A stretch of 31,068 bases of DNA. Origin: a virus. The translations under genes were made by a program, and so were the position numbers. The notes under the pieces are model-generated. The model did not search any database. It was not told the origin of the DNA and was given only the letters and a program-made list of their open reading frames with translations. The stretch covers positions 1 through 31,068 of IMG/VR virus record IMGVR_UViG_3300034374_006708; one strand, written 5' to 3'. This document shows positions 1 to 9,486 of the stretch, one piece after another. Numbering within the stretch: the stretch's first letter is position 1; each line of letters opens with the position of its first letter.

Positions 1-1
1 G

Positions 2-367
2 AAAAAATATCCTGGCAGTACAGCTACCTATTTTGGAGATACAACTACAGAAGAAAGACAAAAAGCAATTAAGGATATTCAAAACCCAGATAGTAAAGTT
101 AGATTCTTAATTGGTACACCTCAAACAGGTGGTTATGGTATTACACTTACAGGTGCATCAACAATGATTTATTATTCTAATGGTTATGATCTTGAAAAGA
201 GACAACAATCAGAAGCTAGAATAGATCGTATCGGTCAAGAAAAACCTATGACCTATATTGATATACTTGCTGAAAAAACTGTGGATGAAAAGATTGTAAA
301 ATCGTTACGTAAAAAAATTAATATTGCGTCTGAAGTTATGGGTGAAGAGTTGAAAGCTTGGATCTAA
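2..367 (+). CDS. SNF2-type DNA helicase, C-terminal fragment
   Basis: The frame is open from the left edge and ends in TAA at 365-367, so only the last ~121 codons of a longer gene are present. The fragment carries helicase motif V (GGYGITLTGAS) and motif VI (QSEARIDRIGQ), the arginine-finger signature of superfamily 2 SNF2/Rad54-like ATPases; the QxxxRxxRIGQ form is typical of SNF2. Such phage proteins are DNA translocases or helicases acting in replication, repair or transcription. An internal ATG at 164 is not the real start because homologous sequence continues upstream of it. It is on the plus strand and converges with the minus-strand structural arm, overlapping its last gene by 4 nt. 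The exact role is unknown without the N-terminal half. Confidence 0.88.
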   Translation, partial: KKYPGSTATYFGDTTTEERQKAIKDIQNPDSKVRFLIGTPQTGGYGITLTGASTMIYYSNGYDLEKRQQSEARIDRIGQEKPMTYIDILAEKTVDEKIVKSLRKKINIASEVMGEELKAWI

Positions 368-558
368 AGTTTTTGTAAGAGAACTAAAATAACACCACCC
401 ATACCTGTGATGACTGCTCCCATAGATACTAATAATATTCTTTCTACTCTAGTAATTTGATTTTCTAATTTTTGAATTTTGTCGTGAGTTTGTTTCTGCA
501 TTATTCTGCAAAGTTTTTCGTGTGAGTCTATTCGTTGTAGTGCGTTGTCTTTAGCCAT
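364..558 (-). CDS. Small coiled-coil membrane protein, XhlA/holin-like
   Basis: The 64-residue product has a charged, heptad-like N-terminal half (about residues 5-40, including KIQKLENQITRVERI) followed by one hydrophobic segment (about 41-61, rich in V, I, G, M and L) and a short KL tail. This layout, an amphipathic coiled coil with one C-terminal membrane anchor, resembles the XhlA family of phage haemolysin/holin-associated proteins. It is the last gene of the minus-strand arm and starts at the stop of the 151-aa gene, sharing one base. Its position at the end of the late region would suit a lysis accessory protein, but no endolysin is visible nearby. A virion membrane-anchoring role is also possible. 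Confidence 0.6.
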   Translation of the reverse strand: MAKDNALQRIDSHEKLCRIMQKQTHDKIQKLENQITRVERILLVSMGAVITGMGGVILVLLQKL

Positions 559-1013
559 TAAATATACCCAAAATCTGATGTTCCTAAATTAGCGTCTGCA
601 TTAAAACTTTCGTTTGACTGCGTATTTTCAAAACCAGCATCTGATCCTTCTGCTGCTCCTTGTGGTCTACCTGGCATAATTGCAGAGTCTGGTGTTATAT
701 CTAACCTACCTGCTCTTTTATCAGAAAAATTTTGAAATAAGTCTCCAATACCTCTTGTAGCAGCTCCAAAAAGACCACCGCTTTTTATAAAATCAAGTAT
801 GCTTCCAGTTCCAGTTCCTCTAAAAGGAGTATTTGGATCTTCACCTCCCATTTGAGGCAACAACATAGGGTTTTGTTGTAACGTAGTTATACCACCTTCA
901 ATAGGTTGATTACCCATACCACCAAAGCCTTGAGATTCTAAGAAAGCCATTATCTCTGCTTCTGTAGCATTAGGGTTTAAGTTTGTATAATATGCTCTTA
1001 AAAAACCTTCCAT
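558..1013 (-). CDS. Conserved structural-type protein with an LRxYYxNxNPNA motif
   Basis: The 151-aa protein is of unknown function. Residues 4-28 (FLRAYYTNLNPNA and what follows) match residues 157-181 of the 414-aa protein encoded at 7296-8540, so the two genes share a short module. The middle is Gly/Thr/Pro-rich with a hydrophobic GGLFGAATRGIGDLF stretch; the C-terminus is acidic and Asn-rich. It shares one base with the stop of the preceding 1423-aa gene (TAATG), indicating translational coupling, and is followed the same way by the 64-aa membrane protein. By position it is probably a minor virion or ejection-associated protein; that is inference from context. Confidence 0.65.
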   Translation of the reverse strand: MEGFLRAYYTNLNPNATEAEIMAFLESQGFGGMGNQPIEGGITTLQQNPMLLPQMGGEDPNTPFRGTGTGSILDFIKSGGLFGAATRGIGDLFQNFSDKRAGRLDITPDSAIMPGRPQGAAEGSDAGFENTQSNESFNADANLGTSDFGYI

Positions 1014-4000
1014 TACGTTATAAATCCTCTTTGTTTTAATCTCATAGTTTGTTCTTCAGGAGATAATAAAGCTCTTTCCGTCGGTGTCAATCCATCATTT
1101 ATGGGCTGTAAAGGGTTAGGCGGCATGACCACTTGTTGATTGGGTTGTGGTTGTGGTGGTAATGGTGGTGTAACTATTTCTTCTCGTACAATATAATCAG
1201 TGACATCAATGTCAAATTCATCATCAAGAGTAAGTTTTTGTAAATCTCTGTCTATTTGTTGAAGCACAGGATAAGTGTCTTGCAATGCTTTTTCTAATTG
1301 TAAACCAATAACGTGACCACCTACTGCAAAATCAAATCTACCGTCTAATCCTGCCGACTGTAATTGTCTTCTTATATCTAATACATCCGGACTTGCTGTA
1401 ACAAAAGCATCAGGCTCGCCTAAGTTTCTAGCTATCTCATTAAATTTAAAAAGAATATCTCTTGAAGGAAAATAAGGATCAAATATACCTTGTCTTAAAC
1501 TATTAAATTTCTTTAATCCAACTTGTCTATCTTTAAATATTTGACCTAAATTACCAGTAGAAGCTCCTAATATTTCAGCTGCTTCAATGTCTCTATACAT
1601 ATTTTTTTGTACATTAAACCTAGCTCTATTAGATTTAATATATTGATCTACAATATCATCAGGATCAATACTTCCTCCTTTTAATAATCCAAAAAATCCA
1701 CCTGTAAATTCTCTTCTAGAGTTTCTAATACCTCTTTGATAATCACCAATTTTAAAACCCATAGATCTCTCAGGATCTACTTTAATTGCTCTGAAACCCA
1801 TAAGACCACCTAACTCTGGTCCAATATCTAAAACATCTCCTCGTTTATCTGGAACACCAAAAGAAGCTTGTCCCAATCTAACAAATTGTTTGTAAGCAGG
1901 TGCTAATGCTGCACCTAAATGTAAGAAGGTTATTGCAGCTTGATCACCCGCAGAAGTTTGGTCCGTGTACAATTGTCTACCGTCTTCAGTTCTTCCGCCT
2001 CTAATTGTTATGTCAGCGACAGCTTCAGTCCAAATAGATTCAGATATAAATGGATTCATAATCTCAGCTCCGGCTTGACCTGCTCCACTTACAAAACTTT
2101 GTAATAATAACCTATCATTTTTTTCACCTTCCATAACTTCATTAAACAATGTTCTAAAAGGTCTAGCCACTACATCGTAAGCATTACTATGACTAAAATC
2201 AGTATATCTTAAATTACCGTCTTCATCTCTAGAAGGTAAAATTGTAGAATTTTTTGACCACTCAGGTACAAATCTTCTTAATGCAGCCAGTTCTTCATCA
2301 GTCACATCGTACAATGCTTTAGCACCTTCTGTTAAAGCAATGGGTACACCTGTTGTAAACGTAGCCATACCCGCTAATCTTTTTACACCAATACCGTAAA
2401 GAGGATTATCATTTTTAACTAATCTACCTAAAGCTTTATCAAAAACCAAAGGGGTTACGTTTGATCCTATGGTTGCTCTAGAATGTCTCATTTCTTTTAA
2501 ACCAAGTTGTGCAATGTTAGTCGTAGTCCTTATCATTTCAGATGGAAACGACATAAAATTACCAATTGGTAATAGTCTAGCTGTTTTAACTGCTGGTCCA
2601 ACATAACTATAATTAGGTACAGTATTTTTAACAATGTCTGCCGCTTGTAATCTAAGTGCTTGTTCATCTAAAAATTCTTCATACGTGCCTTTAAAAGCAT
2701 TTGTTCCAGTTTTAGCTACTTGAAATCTTCTTCCTAATTCAGCTTCGGGAATAGCATTTAATAAATCTCTTGGTGGTTTTATTCCTGCTTTTTTGTAAGC
2801 ATTATTATATCTATATCTTTCCACCATATAATTTGTAATTTTAAATGTATCGTCTTCAGCAACATATTTACCTTGTGCAAACTCTTTTAAGTTTTTCATT
2901 TTTCTCATAAAAGGACTTAAAAAAGAATCTACATTATGAACAGCTAATCCACCTTTTAAATCTTTAAACGTTGCAGCTAAATCTCCTATTTGAACTTGAG
3001 AATTTACTACACCATATTCAACTAATTCTCTGTAAGCTTTTTGAAACTCTGGACTTTTAGGTCCTAGTTTTAATAGACCTGAAACATTTACCCCTTCTTT
3101 AAAAGCTTGAGCTACAACTCTAGGATTTTCAAATAAAATACCATTAGCTCCAGAAAAACCTACCGCACTAAACATATTACGTAAATGTGTAGGTATAGAA
3201 AAAATAGTTTTAGCCATTTGAGATATTCCTTTAGGAAATAATAATAAATTTCTATACAAAGCACTTACAGCTTTTGCAGATCCTTCAACAGTTTCTCCTC
3301 TTACAAAACCTTGTAACCCTGATGCAATGCCATTTGCACTAGCCATAGCTTCAGCTATCTCTTTTGTTGTAAATTTTTCAGCTAAATCGTTATTTAATAA
3401 TTTACCACCGGGTAAATCTTCTACAAGTTCTCTAAGAGAAACAACTTCTATTCCTGTTCTACCGCTTTCAACACCAGCTTTTGCTGCTGCTTCACTTCCC
3501 CAAAAAAATCCTCTACCACCAGCTGCTTGAACTTGATTATTTTTTGCTACAACATCATCAAAGTATGCTGCCGTTCTAGCGATAGCAGATAAATTAGTAA
3601 CACCATTATAAAGTTTGTATCTAGCATCTTGTATTTCTCCAAATAATTCTCTAAAAGCTTTGCTACCTTTACCTGCTACTTTTCGATCTACACCTTTAAT
3701 TGCATTTTCAAATGATTTTGTATTAGTTGTGTCCATACCTTCCATTGTTTTAGCAGCGTATTTAAAATCTGGTAAGGACCCTGGTTTTTTTTGTTGAGCT
3801 ACGCTTTTTAAAATACCATCCACTTGAGATTTAGCTTTCATTAAATAAGCATCACCTTCAGGAACTAACATACCTTTTTCCATTCTTTTCATAGGAAATG
3901 TTCCATCTTTTCTCATAGGCACAGGTTTACCTGTTTCAGAATTTACTAATTTAGTTCTTTTATTTTGAGGCAAACCTTTTTCTGCTTGGTTTCTATACAT

Positions 4001-5284
4001 TCTTCTAAATATATTAACAGCTCTATCATAAGCCTCATCTGTAGGTTTATAAGCTTTAAAACCAAATAACCCTTTGTCTTCATAAATTTTGTAAGTTGAT
4101 CCTAACCAACCTTCCACTCTTTTTTTTAATAATTTTTTAAAATCATTCTTAGCTTGTTTAGCTTGTGCAGGATTAACTCTATCTAAAATTTGAAATAATT
4201 CTGTAAATTTTTGTCTACCTTCATTGACATTATTTAACAAAGCCTTTTGATAATTTTTAGACAAGTTTTTAACGCCAAGTTTAGAACTAAAAGATCTAAG
4301 AGCTCCTAGATCTAAACCTTTAGCTAAATCTCCTTCAAACATAAGATCAGTAAGTTTGTTTAAAAATTGGGTTTGTTCTGTTTTACCTACAGATTTGCCC
4401 AAAATATTATCAACTTGAGGATACATTTTATTAGCAATCACAGTAAAATTTTCTACAATTTCTTTTGCTTTTAATTGATCTGCAACCTTTAAAGAATCTA
4501 AAACATCTTGAGAAGCTTTTAATTCTGTTGTTAAGTTTCCTTTAGGAGTAAAAGGAGCTTTAAAATATTTATTAATAAATCTATCAAATTTACTTCCGTA
4601 CGCTAAATCAGCGCTAGATCGTGTTGCTAAAGCTTTAGCTGTCTTACCTACACCAGCAATAACAGGAGTTATAAATAAACCCTCTGTTGAAAACTTTAAT
4701 CTGTTTGTTAGTTTTCTAAGAGCTTCATCACTTCCTCCAGTTTCTTCTTGATCTAAAGCTGTAGGTAAATCAAAGATATCTCCAAACGTTCCTATTTTTT
4801 CTACATCTGCTACAAACGTTTCTCCAACTGCGCCTCCTAAAACTCCAGTTGCAAATTTTATTCTTCCTGCACTTTTATTTAATCTATCTGTGGCTTGAAG
4901 ATTTTTGTAAACTTTCTTCTGACCAATTTTACCATATCTATTTTCTCTAGCTGCTTTTAATGCTCTAGCTCCCATTTTACTTCCAAGTCTAAAACCAGCA
5001 GTAGCGGGAACACCTAAAGATACTAAAGTCTCTGTTATTTTACCAATAGCTCTTTCTTCAGCAACTTCTTCAAATGGATTTAACTTGTCAAAAAATTCTT
5101 CTACACTAGCTGCTGTATTTGTATCTGCTCCAAGATCAATAAGTTCTGCTGCTAGAGATACAACTCCTTCAGGAATTTTTAAAACACCAGACGCAATACC
5201 AGCAGCTCCAGCTGTGTACCAGCTTGTGCTTTCATCTTCTTCTGCACTGGCAGATAAATATGAGGGAAGATTGTCTTCAGCCAT
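1013..5284 (-). CDS. Very large virion protein, putative internal/DNA-ejection protein
   Basis: At 1423 residues this is the largest gene in the window. The N-terminus has an Ala/Gly-rich, amphipathic or membrane-active stretch (about residues 23-52). The body is helical and rich in Lys, Arg, Ala and Leu, and the end is Pro/Gln-rich (about 1370-1397) followed by TPTERALLSPEEQ. No catalytic motif was recognised. Size, composition and place after the tail genes fit the large internal virion proteins podoviruses eject with their DNA, or a polyvalent virion protein. It lacks the long periodic coiled coil of a siphovirus tape measure, though that remains an alternative. A strong Shine-Dalgarno (AGGAGG, 4 nt before ATG) and a 10-bp gap from the upstream gene support the start. 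Confidence 0.75.
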   Translation of the reverse strand: MAEDNLPSYLSASAEEDESTSWYTAGAAGIASGVLKIPEGVVSLAAELIDLGADTNTAASVEEFFDKLNPFEEVAEERAIGKITETLVSLGVPATAGFRLGSKMGARALKAARENRYGKIGQKKVYKNLQATDRLNKSAGRIKFATGVLGGAVGETFVADVEKIGTFGDIFDLPTALDQEETGGSDEALRKLTNRLKFSTEGLFITPVIAGVGKTAKALATRSSADLAYGSKFDRFINKYFKAPFTPKGNLTTELKASQDVLDSLKVADQLKAKEIVENFTVIANKMYPQVDNILGKSVGKTEQTQFLNKLTDLMFEGDLAKGLDLGALRSFSSKLGVKNLSKNYQKALLNNVNEGRQKFTELFQILDRVNPAQAKQAKNDFKKLLKKRVEGWLGSTYKIYEDKGLFGFKAYKPTDEAYDRAVNIFRRMYRNQAEKGLPQNKRTKLVNSETGKPVPMRKDGTFPMKRMEKGMLVPEGDAYLMKAKSQVDGILKSVAQQKKPGSLPDFKYAAKTMEGMDTTNTKSFENAIKGVDRKVAGKGSKAFRELFGEIQDARYKLYNGVTNLSAIARTAAYFDDVVAKNNQVQAAGGRGFFWGSEAAAKAGVESGRTGIEVVSLRELVEDLPGGKLLNNDLAEKFTTKEIAEAMASANGIASGLQGFVRGETVEGSAKAVSALYRNLLLFPKGISQMAKTIFSIPTHLRNMFSAVGFSGANGILFENPRVVAQAFKEGVNVSGLLKLGPKSPEFQKAYRELVEYGVVNSQVQIGDLAATFKDLKGGLAVHNVDSFLSPFMRKMKNLKEFAQGKYVAEDDTFKITNYMVERYRYNNAYKKAGIKPPRDLLNAIPEAELGRRFQVAKTGTNAFKGTYEEFLDEQALRLQAADIVKNTVPNYSYVGPAVKTARLLPIGNFMSFPSEMIRTTTNIAQLGLKEMRHSRATIGSNVTPLVFDKALGRLVKNDNPLYGIGVKRLAGMATFTTGVPIALTEGAKALYDVTDEELAALRRFVPEWSKNSTILPSRDEDGNLRYTDFSHSNAYDVVARPFRTLFNEVMEGEKNDRLLLQSFVSGAGQAGAEIMNPFISESIWTEAVADITIRGGRTEDGRQLYTDQTSAGDQAAITFLHLGAALAPAYKQFVRLGQASFGVPDKRGDVLDIGPELGGLMGFRAIKVDPERSMGFKIGDYQRGIRNSRREFTGGFFGLLKGGSIDPDDIVDQYIKSNRARFNVQKNMYRDIEAAEILGASTGNLGQIFKDRQVGLKKFNSLRQGIFDPYFPSRDILFKFNEIARNLGEPDAFVTASPDVLDIRRQLQSAGLDGRFDFAVGGHVIGLQLEKALQDTYPVLQQIDRDLQKLTLDDEFDIDVTDYIVREEIVTPPLPPQPQPNQQVVMPPNPLQPINDGLTPTERALLSPEEQTMRLKQRGFIT

Positions 5285-5293
5285 TTAACCTCC

Positions 5294-6328
5294 TTACTCT
5301 ATTCCGTATTCTTTTAATATCTCTAAATATCTTTTATTTTGTTCAGGTGACATTCTAGTGTTAAGGGTAGTTTTACCTTCTCTTTGTTCTGGAACTGTTC
5401 CTCTTGCTTTACGATTTGCTTCTAAAATATCTTTTCTTTGTTGTGTAAAATCTGCAGAACCTCTTGGATAACTATAAGTTGTATCTCGTTCTTCTAAGTC
5501 TACTTTTTCACCTGTTTTTTGATTTATTATTTCTTCTCCAGTTGTAGATTGATTACTTTCAGAACCTGGAGTTATTACTTCTTCACTGGTACTAAATTTA
5601 ATTTCTTCAATACTTCCATCCTCTAAAAATTGAAAAGATTTTCCTGATATAGCGTCATAAAAACCTTTACCCTTATATCTTTCAGGTCTTTTTTCAGCTG
5701 CTTTTACCATTTTACTAATTTGTTTTTCGCTTGTCATTAAACCATTGGGTGCTTCTTTAGGAAATTTCATACCCTCTAAAGCCTCAACTAATTTTGCTTG
5801 TTCTGTGTTATTAAAGTCAACTACGTTACCAGCTAATACAGGATTGTTTTGAAATTGAGGATTGTTTGCCATTAAATCTTTTATCTCAGCGTTTCTTTCA
5901 GCAGCTACATCTGGTTTGTTTCTTTCAGCATATGCTGAGATTTGTTTATCTAAACGTCTATCTTTACCTGCTTCTGTTAAACCAAATTTAGTTGCAGCTA
6001 ATTGTACATTTCTTCTATCTGCTGCTTCTTTAGATTTTGCTTTGAAAAAAGTTTCAGAAGGTTTTTTAGAAGCTTTAACAAGATCTCTTAATACGTTACC
6101 ACTAGATGGTTCAGTCATAGCTTGTTGGCCAAAACCAATCAACAATTGTGTAAGAGGATCAAACGCACCACCTCTAGGCACACTACCGTATGCTTCTGTA
6201 AACTCATCTCTGTAAGCTTGTACGTCCTCCCCTAATGCATAATTTTGTCTAGGTTTGATACCAGACATAATACCAGACATTGCTGGTCCGCCTTTTCTAA
6301 ACATTGGTCTTTTTAATATTTTACTCAT
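5294..6328 (-). CDS. Conserved phage protein of unknown function (RKGG N-terminus)
   Basis: The 344-aa product begins with a basic segment, MSKILKRPMFRKGG, then Gly/Met repeats (SGIMSGIKPRQN). A long charged helical middle with many Lys, Glu, Ala and Asn follows, and the tail is acidic, Ser/Thr/Glu-rich (about residues 235-290). The short N-terminal basic-GG motif recurs in related form in other proteins of this window. It shares one base with the preceding 322-aa gene and precedes the 1423-aa protein, suggesting the three are co-expressed late virion or assembly genes. No enzyme motif or membrane span was seen. Confidence 0.65.
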   Translation of the reverse strand: MSKILKRPMFRKGGPAMSGIMSGIKPRQNYALGEDVQAYRDEFTEAYGSVPRGGAFDPLTQLLIGFGQQAMTEPSSGNVLRDLVKASKKPSETFFKAKSKEAADRRNVQLAATKFGLTEAGKDRRLDKQISAYAERNKPDVAAERNAEIKDLMANNPQFQNNPVLAGNVVDFNNTEQAKLVEALEGMKFPKEAPNGLMTSEKQISKMVKAAEKRPERYKGKGFYDAISGKSFQFLEDGSIEEIKFSTSEEVITPGSESNQSTTGEEIINQKTGEKVDLEERDTTYSYPRGSADFTQQRKDILEANRKARGTVPEQREGKTTLNTRMSPEQNKRYLEILKEYGIE

Positions 6329-7296
6329 TATTGTGTTTTAATTATTGTTTGTTGAGGTTGAAACGCTCTGTAAATACCAGCCAATGTTGAAGCTGCTCCT
6401 AATCCAGTTGCTAATGGACTTGGTGAAGCTGCTGTAGATTCTGTTACAATATTTCTTCCAGGGTATCCTGCGATTAATGATGTAACACCTTGACCTAAAG
6501 CTTGTGATGCCTCTAAAGGTTGGAATGCTTGTCTTTGAGCTAATTGTTGTTGAGCCGCTAACGTTGCTTGTTGTTGTGCTTGTTGTTGACCACCTAATGT
6601 TGATAGGCCAGCAATCTGTTGACCTGTTAATTGTGGAGACAACTGAGCTAAATTAGTTTGTTGTGCAAACTGTTGAGCTGCTAAATTTTGTGCTTGTTGG
6701 AATCCTTGTTGTAACAACTGAGCTTGTAATGCCGCTCTGTTTCTATCTGATGCTGATCTGTACTCTGCTCTTTGTACACCTTCTCTACCACCACCAAATG
6801 CTCCAGCGCCAATAGCTTGAGCTGCTAATGCAGGTATACCTTTTGCAGCTTGAACATCAAACTCTTGTAATGTCGTATCGATAATATCTTGTTGATACGG
6901 TGACATAAATTGTTGGTAAGCTTGTGGTCCTGAAGATGCTGCAGCTGTTGTTAAGAAAGGTTGGAAACTTCCAAGTCCACCTCTTAATGCTTCAGCTTCA
7001 GCTTGAATAGCTGTTTGTGGTGCCACAAATTGTGGACCTAATATAGTAGACATATCAAGAGTCTTGATACCACCTGCTGCTTTTGTTAGATCATCTAAAT
7101 ACGTTTTACCAGCTGCTTCTATAAATTCAGCTGGAGCTACTCTCTGTGTTCCTTCTTGAAATCCTACTCTACCACCGGTAGCCATCCCGGCTACAGCTTG
7201 CCTTCTAAATTCTTCAAGAGACATAGGTTTTATTCCTTGCTCTTCCATCTCAAATACGTATTTATCGTATTCGTCTTTTAAAACATCATCAGCCAT
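6328..7296 (-). CDS. Gln/Ala-rich structural-type protein
   Basis: The 322-aa protein opens with an acidic helix ending in MSLEEFRRQAVAG and a GGRVGF motif at 41-46. It continues with a long Ala/Gln-rich helical region (about 130-275, with runs such as GGQQQAQQQATLAAQQQ) and finishes with a hydrophobic Ala/Gly/Leu stretch. Such low-complexity Q/A-rich proteins occur among podovirus internal core and ejection proteins, which motivates a tentative virion assignment. It is flanked by 1-base overlaps on both sides (7296 and 6328). No catalytic residues are recognisable. Confidence 0.62.
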   Translation of the reverse strand: MADDVLKDEYDKYVFEMEEQGIKPMSLEEFRRQAVAGMATGGRVGFQEGTQRVAPAEFIEAAGKTYLDDLTKAAGGIKTLDMSTILGPQFVAPQTAIQAEAEALRGGLGSFQPFLTTAAASSGPQAYQQFMSPYQQDIIDTTLQEFDVQAAKGIPALAAQAIGAGAFGGGREGVQRAEYRSASDRNRAALQAQLLQQGFQQAQNLAAQQFAQQTNLAQLSPQLTGQQIAGLSTLGGQQQAQQQATLAAQQQLAQRQAFQPLEASQALGQGVTSLIAGYPGRNIVTESTAASPSPLATGLGAASTLAGIYRAFQPQQTIIKTQ

Positions 7297-8540
7297 TATC
7301 CAACCCTCGATTCTAATTTTTTCATTGTGTCATACATACGCTGTGCTCCTTTTTCAACGTTACCACCACCAGCTGCTCTTACAGCATCAGCTGTAAATAC
7401 AAACTCGTTGTTAGATAACATTGCAGGAACATCGTCTGCTTTTTCTTTAGTTCCAATTGGCGGTATAAAACCACCTCTGCTTCTTAAATCTAATTCTTTA
7501 ACACCAGCTTTGTTTTGTCTGATAGGTAAACTAGCTACATCTTCTCCTACTTTAAAATCCATTCTATCTATATTATTTATTGGACCACCTTCTGCTTTTT
7601 TATTACTCATAAATTCAGTTAGTTGCTCCATCTCCATCTCATTTAAACTATTATAAGGTTTGTTAAATACACTTATAGATAAATTGTTTAATTCAGCTAA
7701 TGGATCTGGTGCAGATGCCATTCTTTTTGTTTTTGTTTTAATTTTACTTCCTTGTATTTGATCTCTCCAATCGCCGCTTTTGAAAAAGTCTATAAAGCCT
7801 TCGTATAATTCTTTAACACCTTGATCACTATTGTTCCAAACACCAAATGCATCTTTAACATCATTACCTGTTGTGTATGGTCCACCGGCTATCTCTTCTC
7901 TTTGTTCAATCATCATAATACCTTCACCTTCTTCTGGTGATCCTAGACGTCTGTTTACTCTACCACCTTTAGCGAACGGTGAGCTATATTCAGAAGTTTG
8001 TGTTGTAACAAAATCTTCTACTTCTGTTTCTTCCGCATTTGGATTCATGTTTTTATAGTATTGTCTTAAATAAACTTTTAATGCTTCAGGGTCTTGTTTA
8101 ATTGCTTCTATTTGTTCTTCTTCCAAACCTTGACTAGATAAGAATCCTGTAAGACCTATAGCTCCTGCTAATCCTTTTCCACCACCAGGGAACTTATTTA
8201 ACAACTGACTAAATTTACTTCCTTGGGCTGCCTGTTGAGCAGGGTTACCAGCTGCTGTAAAAAATCCAGCTCCTGGTAAATTACTAAGAGAAAACCCTGG
8301 AGTAGATAAACCAGCTCTCTGTAATCCAAATAAATTACCGCCACCCGCATAATACGCTCCACCTGCTAATAATGCTGCTTTTCCTAGATCTGAACTAACT
8401 ATGTTTTTAGCAGCTTTAGATACACCTTTAACAGCTTTCTTTACAATACTACCTAATCCGTAGTGTTGTCTTACTGACATATTAGTAATGCCACCTCTGT
8501 TTTGTAATTGTCTAGCTATTTGTGTTCTTGTTATTGCCAT
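7296..8540 (-). CDS. Conserved marine-phage virion-type protein with AMLSNNEFVF C-terminal domain
   Basis: The 414-aa protein has an Ala/Gly-rich hydrophobic N-terminal third (about residues 30-135). The LRxYYxNxNPNA module follows at 157-181, a GGRV motif at 192-195, and a C-terminal block (about 361-414) containing DDVPAMLSNNEFVFTADAV and then GGGNVEKGAQRMY. I recognise that last block as a recurring C-terminal domain of marine phage proteins, usually annotated only as hypothetical or structural. It is the first of a chain of overlapping genes (414, 322 and 344 aa) leading to the 1423-aa protein. Function is not established; a virion component or assembly role is inferred from neighbours. 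Confidence 0.66.
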   Translation of the reverse strand: MAITRTQIARQLQNRGGITNMSVRQHYGLGSIVKKAVKGVSKAAKNIVSSDLGKAALLAGGAYYAGGGNLFGLQRAGLSTPGFSLSNLPGAGFFTAAGNPAQQAAQGSKFSQLLNKFPGGGKGLAGAIGLTGFLSSQGLEEEQIEAIKQDPEALKVYLRQYYKNMNPNAEETEVEDFVTTQTSEYSSPFAKGGRVNRRLGSPEEGEGIMMIEQREEIAGGPYTTGNDVKDAFGVWNNSDQGVKELYEGFIDFFKSGDWRDQIQGSKIKTKTKRMASAPDPLAELNNLSISVFNKPYNSLNEMEMEQLTEFMSNKKAEGGPINNIDRMDFKVGEDVASLPIRQNKAGVKELDLRSRGGFIPPIGTKEKADDVPAMLSNNEFVFTADAVRAAGGGNVEKGAQRMYDTMKKLESRVG

Positions 8541-8595
8541 AATTTATAAATAATTGTTAGTAAAGGCAGGCGTAGAAATCCTGTAATTTAGCACT

Positions 8596-9486
8596 TTATT
8601 TGATTTTTTCGTCTTCGTCAACGACTTTACTTGTAGCTACAAGGTCATCCATGAACCTACCAGCGTACCTATATTCACCAGTATGGCCTAATTCATCATC
8701 AATATAAAGGTATATTTTACCCCCTATTTCAGTCCATCTTTTACAGAAACCAAAGTCTTCTCCGTAGAAGTGTTTTGTTTTAGGATCGTGTACACAATCA
8801 AAGAAGTTATAAAAATTAGGTCTTCTAACTTTTTCACCATTTAAATAAGTATCTTGTACTATTTCAAGATCTGGATAAGCTTTAATCATCTTTTCAATAA
8901 CACCTCTTTTAATAAGCATGCAGCCCGTTGGTGCATGAGTAACCTCTGTTTCTCCATCGGTTACTTCAATAGCTGAAACATCTGGTACTTTGATAGGAAA
9001 TGTATAACCATATTTTAAAAAATCTTTATTATTCTTAAAATCTTCATCTTTCATTCTTCTATAAACAGATCCTTGATTAATAAACTTCATAGGATAAGGA
9101 GCAGCTATAATATCTCTATCCTTTTCTAACATCTTAAATATTGTTTTTGTTTCAAAATCTACGTCTGAGTCTATAAATAACATATGGGTGTAGTTCTCTT
9201 TATCAGAAACAAAATCAGCAGCACATATGTTTCTACCCTGTTGGACTAAAGACGATTTAATAAGATGAAAACTAACTAGTATATTCTTAGTCATACATGC
9301 CATTTGAAATTTAAGTAAGGCTCTAACATAATGAATACCTACTTCACTGTGTACAGGTGTAGCCACCATAATTCTATACTTAGATTGAGGTGGTAATGTA
9401 TGTCCTTTTAATTGTTCTGTTAGATCTATTGTTTGCACAGGTTCCTTATCAAACCAAATAGGTTCATTAGATTTTTCTTGCATCAC
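8596..9486 (-). CDS. GT-A fold glycosyltransferase
   Basis: The 296-aa protein has an N-terminal Rossmann-like start (IMVATPVHSEVGIHY, about residues 39-53) and a DxD metal/nucleotide-sugar motif in FIDSDVDF (D106, D108). The segment DIIAAPYPMKF after it is typical of GT-A enzymes that bind Mn2+ and a UDP- or GDP-sugar. The downstream GEDFGFCKRW segment resembles the acceptor/catalytic ED region of these families. It would transfer a sugar to an unknown acceptor in the host cytoplasm: a virion protein, phage DNA or host surface precursor. It overlaps the GT-B gene upstream by 20 nt, so the two are co-translated. A 55-bp gap to the next gene holds nothing I recognise. Confidence 0.85.
   Translation of the reverse strand: MMQEKSNEPIWFDKEPVQTIDLTEQLKGHTLPPQSKYRIMVATPVHSEVGIHYVRALLKFQMACMTKNILVSFHLIKSSLVQQGRNICAADFVSDKENYTHMLFIDSDVDFETKTIFKMLEKDRDIIAAPYPMKFINQGSVYRRMKDEDFKNNKDFLKYGYTFPIKVPDVSAIEVTDGETEVTHAPTGCMLIKRGVIEKMIKAYPDLEIVQDTYLNGEKVRRPNFYNFFDCVHDPKTKHFYGEDFGFCKRWTEIGGKIYLYIDDELGHTGEYRYAGRFMDDLVATSKVVDEDEKIK

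Noticed and set aside
5862-6215. Plus-strand frame of 117 codons
   Set aside because: Antisense to the 344-aa gene, which has normal composition and coupled neighbours; no Shine-Dalgarno or transcription signal.
7327-7656. Plus-strand frame of 109 codons
   Set aside because: Antisense to the conserved C-terminal domain of the 414-aa protein.
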